Source: Sedimentisphaerales bacterium
GTDB lineage: Bacteria > Planctomycetota > Phycisphaerae > Sedimentisphaerales > SM23-30
Direction: 5' to 3'
Assembly (NCBI GenBank): GCA_016932145.1
Contig: JAFGDI010000017.1
Span: 1 to 6,929, forward strand
DNA: 6,929 bases
The position numbers and the translations under genes are program-made. This document shows, piece by piece, positions 5,719 through 6,929 of the stretch (positions are counted from its first letter, which is position 1; every line of letters starts with the position of its first letter). The notes beneath the pieces were generated by a model, which did not search any database, was not told the DNA's origin, and was given only the letters and a program-made list of their open reading frames with translations.

Positions 5719-6642
5719 ATGAATAATAACCCGCTGCCAAATCTTGATGAGAACCCGGAGCTGCGTGAAAAACTGCTCAGGGAATGTCGTTTGAGTCCCG
5801 GCGAGATATGGTCTGACCCGCAAGGCCGCCATAAGGTAGGTTGTATTGATGCTGCCGATAGTGAGCAGACAGCCCATCTGCTCGATGGCGCGTGTATTGA
5901 TATTGCCGTGCATGATCCACCGTATAATCTGGTGATATTTCAGGAGCGGTCAGTAGAGGAATATATAAACTGGTCGCGCAGGTGGATGGCTAATACGGTT
6001 GATAATCTGGCTGCTGATGCCGCTGTATATATCTGGCTGGGAGCTGATCAGAATAAGGGCTTTCAGCCTTTGCCGGAGTTCATGATAATGATGCGAGAAT
6101 TTCACGAACTCACGAGCCGGTCATTTATAACTATGCGGAATCAGCGCGGCTACGGCACACAACATAACTGGATGGCGATCCGGCAGGAATGTCTGTACTA
6201 TATTAAGGGCCGGCCGGAATTCAAGGTCCAATATACCGAGATCCCCAAAGTGCTCAAGGGCTATTATAAGGTAGTAGGCGGTGAGCTGACCGAGAACTCA
6301 GAACGGGGCCGCTCGGAAAATATCAGGCCGGGTAATGTCTGGCATGATATTCAGCAGGTTTTTTATCGCATGGAGGAAAATGTTTCCGGCTGTTATGCGC
6401 AAAAGCCGCTCAAGGCTATCGAACGCTGTTTGCTCGCCAGCAGTCAGGAAGATGGGGCGGTAGCTGATTTCTTTGCCCATGCCGGGACAACTCTTATTGC
6501 CGCAGAACGGAACCGCCGCCGCTGTTTCACCTGCGATACAGACCCTCTGTTCTGCGAAATAACCATAAGGCGACTGGAACACCTGCGAAAAACCGGCAAA
6601 ACCGGCTGGCAGAACGACAATGCCTTTGGCATTACCTGCTGA
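5719..6642 (+). CDS. Orphan site-specific DNA methyltransferase (DPPY class, beta motif order)
   Basis: This enzyme transfers a methyl group from S-adenosylmethionine to an exocyclic amino group in DNA. The catalytic motif IV, HDPPYNL (65-71), comes early in the 307-residue chain. The SAM-binding motif I, DFFAHAGTTLIAAERN (250-265), comes late, preceded by KPLKAIERCLLASS (229-242) and followed by a CDTD acidic turn (272-275). That order defines the beta group. DPPY rather than SPPY favours N6-adenine over N4-cytosine. Motif I usually reads DPFxGSGTT; here it is FAHAGTT, with the first glycine and the serine changed. I recall a related group carrying FAHSGTT. No separate target-recognition domain is obvious; the stretch between the two motifs (about 72-228) probably reads the site. 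The gene sits six bases after the aldo/keto reductase stop with only a weak ribosome site (GGCGGA, 10 bases upstream), suggesting translational coupling. No endonuclease gene is visible, so it is an orphan on this view. Its composition matches the neighbours. Confidence 0.9.
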   Translation: MNNNPLPNLDENPELREKLLRECRLSPGEIWSDPQGRHKVGCIDAADSEQTAHLLDGACIDIAVHDPPYNLVIFQERSVEEYINWSRRWMANTVDNLAADAAVYIWLGADQNKGFQPLPEFMIMMREFHELTSRSFITMRNQRGYGTQHNWMAIRQECLYYIKGRPEFKVQYTEIPKVLKGYYKVVGGELTENSERGRSENIRPGNVWHDIQQVFYRMEENVSGCYAQKPLKAIERCLLASSQEDGAVADFFAHAGTTLIAAERNRRRCFTCDTDPLFCEITIRRLEHLRKTGKTGWQNDNAFGITC

Positions 6643-6793
6643 GGGCAAGGCAAAAAGGTAAGGTAGATTGCTCACAGTTTTAATTCCTGTAGCTATTTAT
6701 GGTTATAAATGCCTTAAGTTCTTTGTTGCTTGTGGCGGGGTATTGTGATAAAGTTGGGTTGAATAAAACTGTCTGGAAATAAGGAGTATTATA

Positions 6794-6929
6794 ATGAATA
6801 AGGTATTACTGGTAGCGTTTCAGGGTGAGCCGATGTGTTTTGCTCATGTATTGCTCAATGCTCTGGATATGCACGAAAAGGGATTTAAGGTAAAGATCAT
6901 GATCGAGGGGGCGGCCACATCTCTGATCG
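6794..6929 (+). CDS. DsrE-like small protein, N-terminal part (cut by window end)
   Basis: A strong AAGGAG (6781-6786) sits seven bases before this ATG, and the frame stays open for 45 codons to the window edge. The visible part begins MNKVLLVAFQGEPMCFAHV, then LLNALDMHEKG, then KVKIMIEGAAT. A first beta strand, a helix carrying LLNALDM, and a second strand KIMIEG match the start of DsrE/DsrF-like proteins, small cytoplasmic alpha/beta proteins. Some members carry sulfur on a Cys; Cys15 here is in the wrong part of the fold to assume that role. The 151-base gap after the methyltransferase and the strong ribosome site suggest it is transcribed separately or as a distal member. The family call is from pattern memory and the rest of the gene is outside the window. 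Confidence 0.7.
   Translation, partial: MNKVLLVAFQGEPMCFAHVLLNALDMHEKGFKVKIMIEGAATSLI

Noticed and set aside
5719..6642. Restriction-modification or new defence system around the methyltransferase
   Set aside because: No nuclease, helicase, specificity subunit or other defence gene is adjacent within the window; the neighbours are a metabolic reductase and a DsrE-like protein.
6695..6710. Terminator after the methyltransferase gene
   Set aside because: ATTTAT-GGTT-ATAAAT is an all-AT 6-bp stem with no T-tract; too weak to call.
6723..6754. Promoter before the DsrE-like gene
   Set aside because: TTG-containing and GATAAA-like elements are present but no pair has both good matches and proper spacing.

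Overview
The window reads as ordinary bacterial chromosome of moderate G+C, with coding on both strands and short intergenic gaps. The best taxonomic hint is the glutamyl-tRNA synthetase. It carries an extra segment of roughly 55 residues between its KLSKR loop and the GYLPEAL segment, a form I associate with Planctomycetota and particularly Phycisphaerae-like lineages. An exported HEAT-repeat protein fits that setting. This assignment is inference from family memory, not a search result.

Layout. Positions 1-62 hold two perfect copies of a 31-bp unit, possibly the edge of a longer array. A strong intrinsic terminator (about 137-179) closes a leftward gene (202-2403, minus) for a 733-residue secreted HEAT-repeat protein with an embedded receiver-like domain. 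A 511-bp divergent intergenic region follows. It contains a good sigma70-type promoter in each direction, a 39-codon ORF just ahead of the HEAT gene, and two perfect dyads placed like operators. Rightward genes are gltX (2915-4540), an aldo/keto reductase of the YghZ/L-glyceraldehyde-3-phosphate reductase type (4720-5712), a beta-order DNA methyltransferase of the DPPY class (5719-6642), and the start of a DsrE-like small protein (6794 to the window edge).

How the genes relate. gltX is housekeeping with its own promoter. The aldo/keto reductase and methyltransferase genes are six bases apart and are probably co-transcribed, although no functional link between them is obvious. The methyltransferase has no restriction partner in view, so it looks like an orphan. 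The HEAT gene stands alone with its own promoter and terminator.

I see no mobile element, CRISPR array, tRNA or rRNA, and no multi-gene system that I would call new. The points most worth a second look are the degenerate receiver-like domain in an exported protein, the 7-7-7 dyad inside the gltX promoter, the aldo/keto reductase that lacks the usual Tyr-Asn of its family, the orphan methyltransferase with an altered motif I, and the short ORF in the HEAT gene leader.
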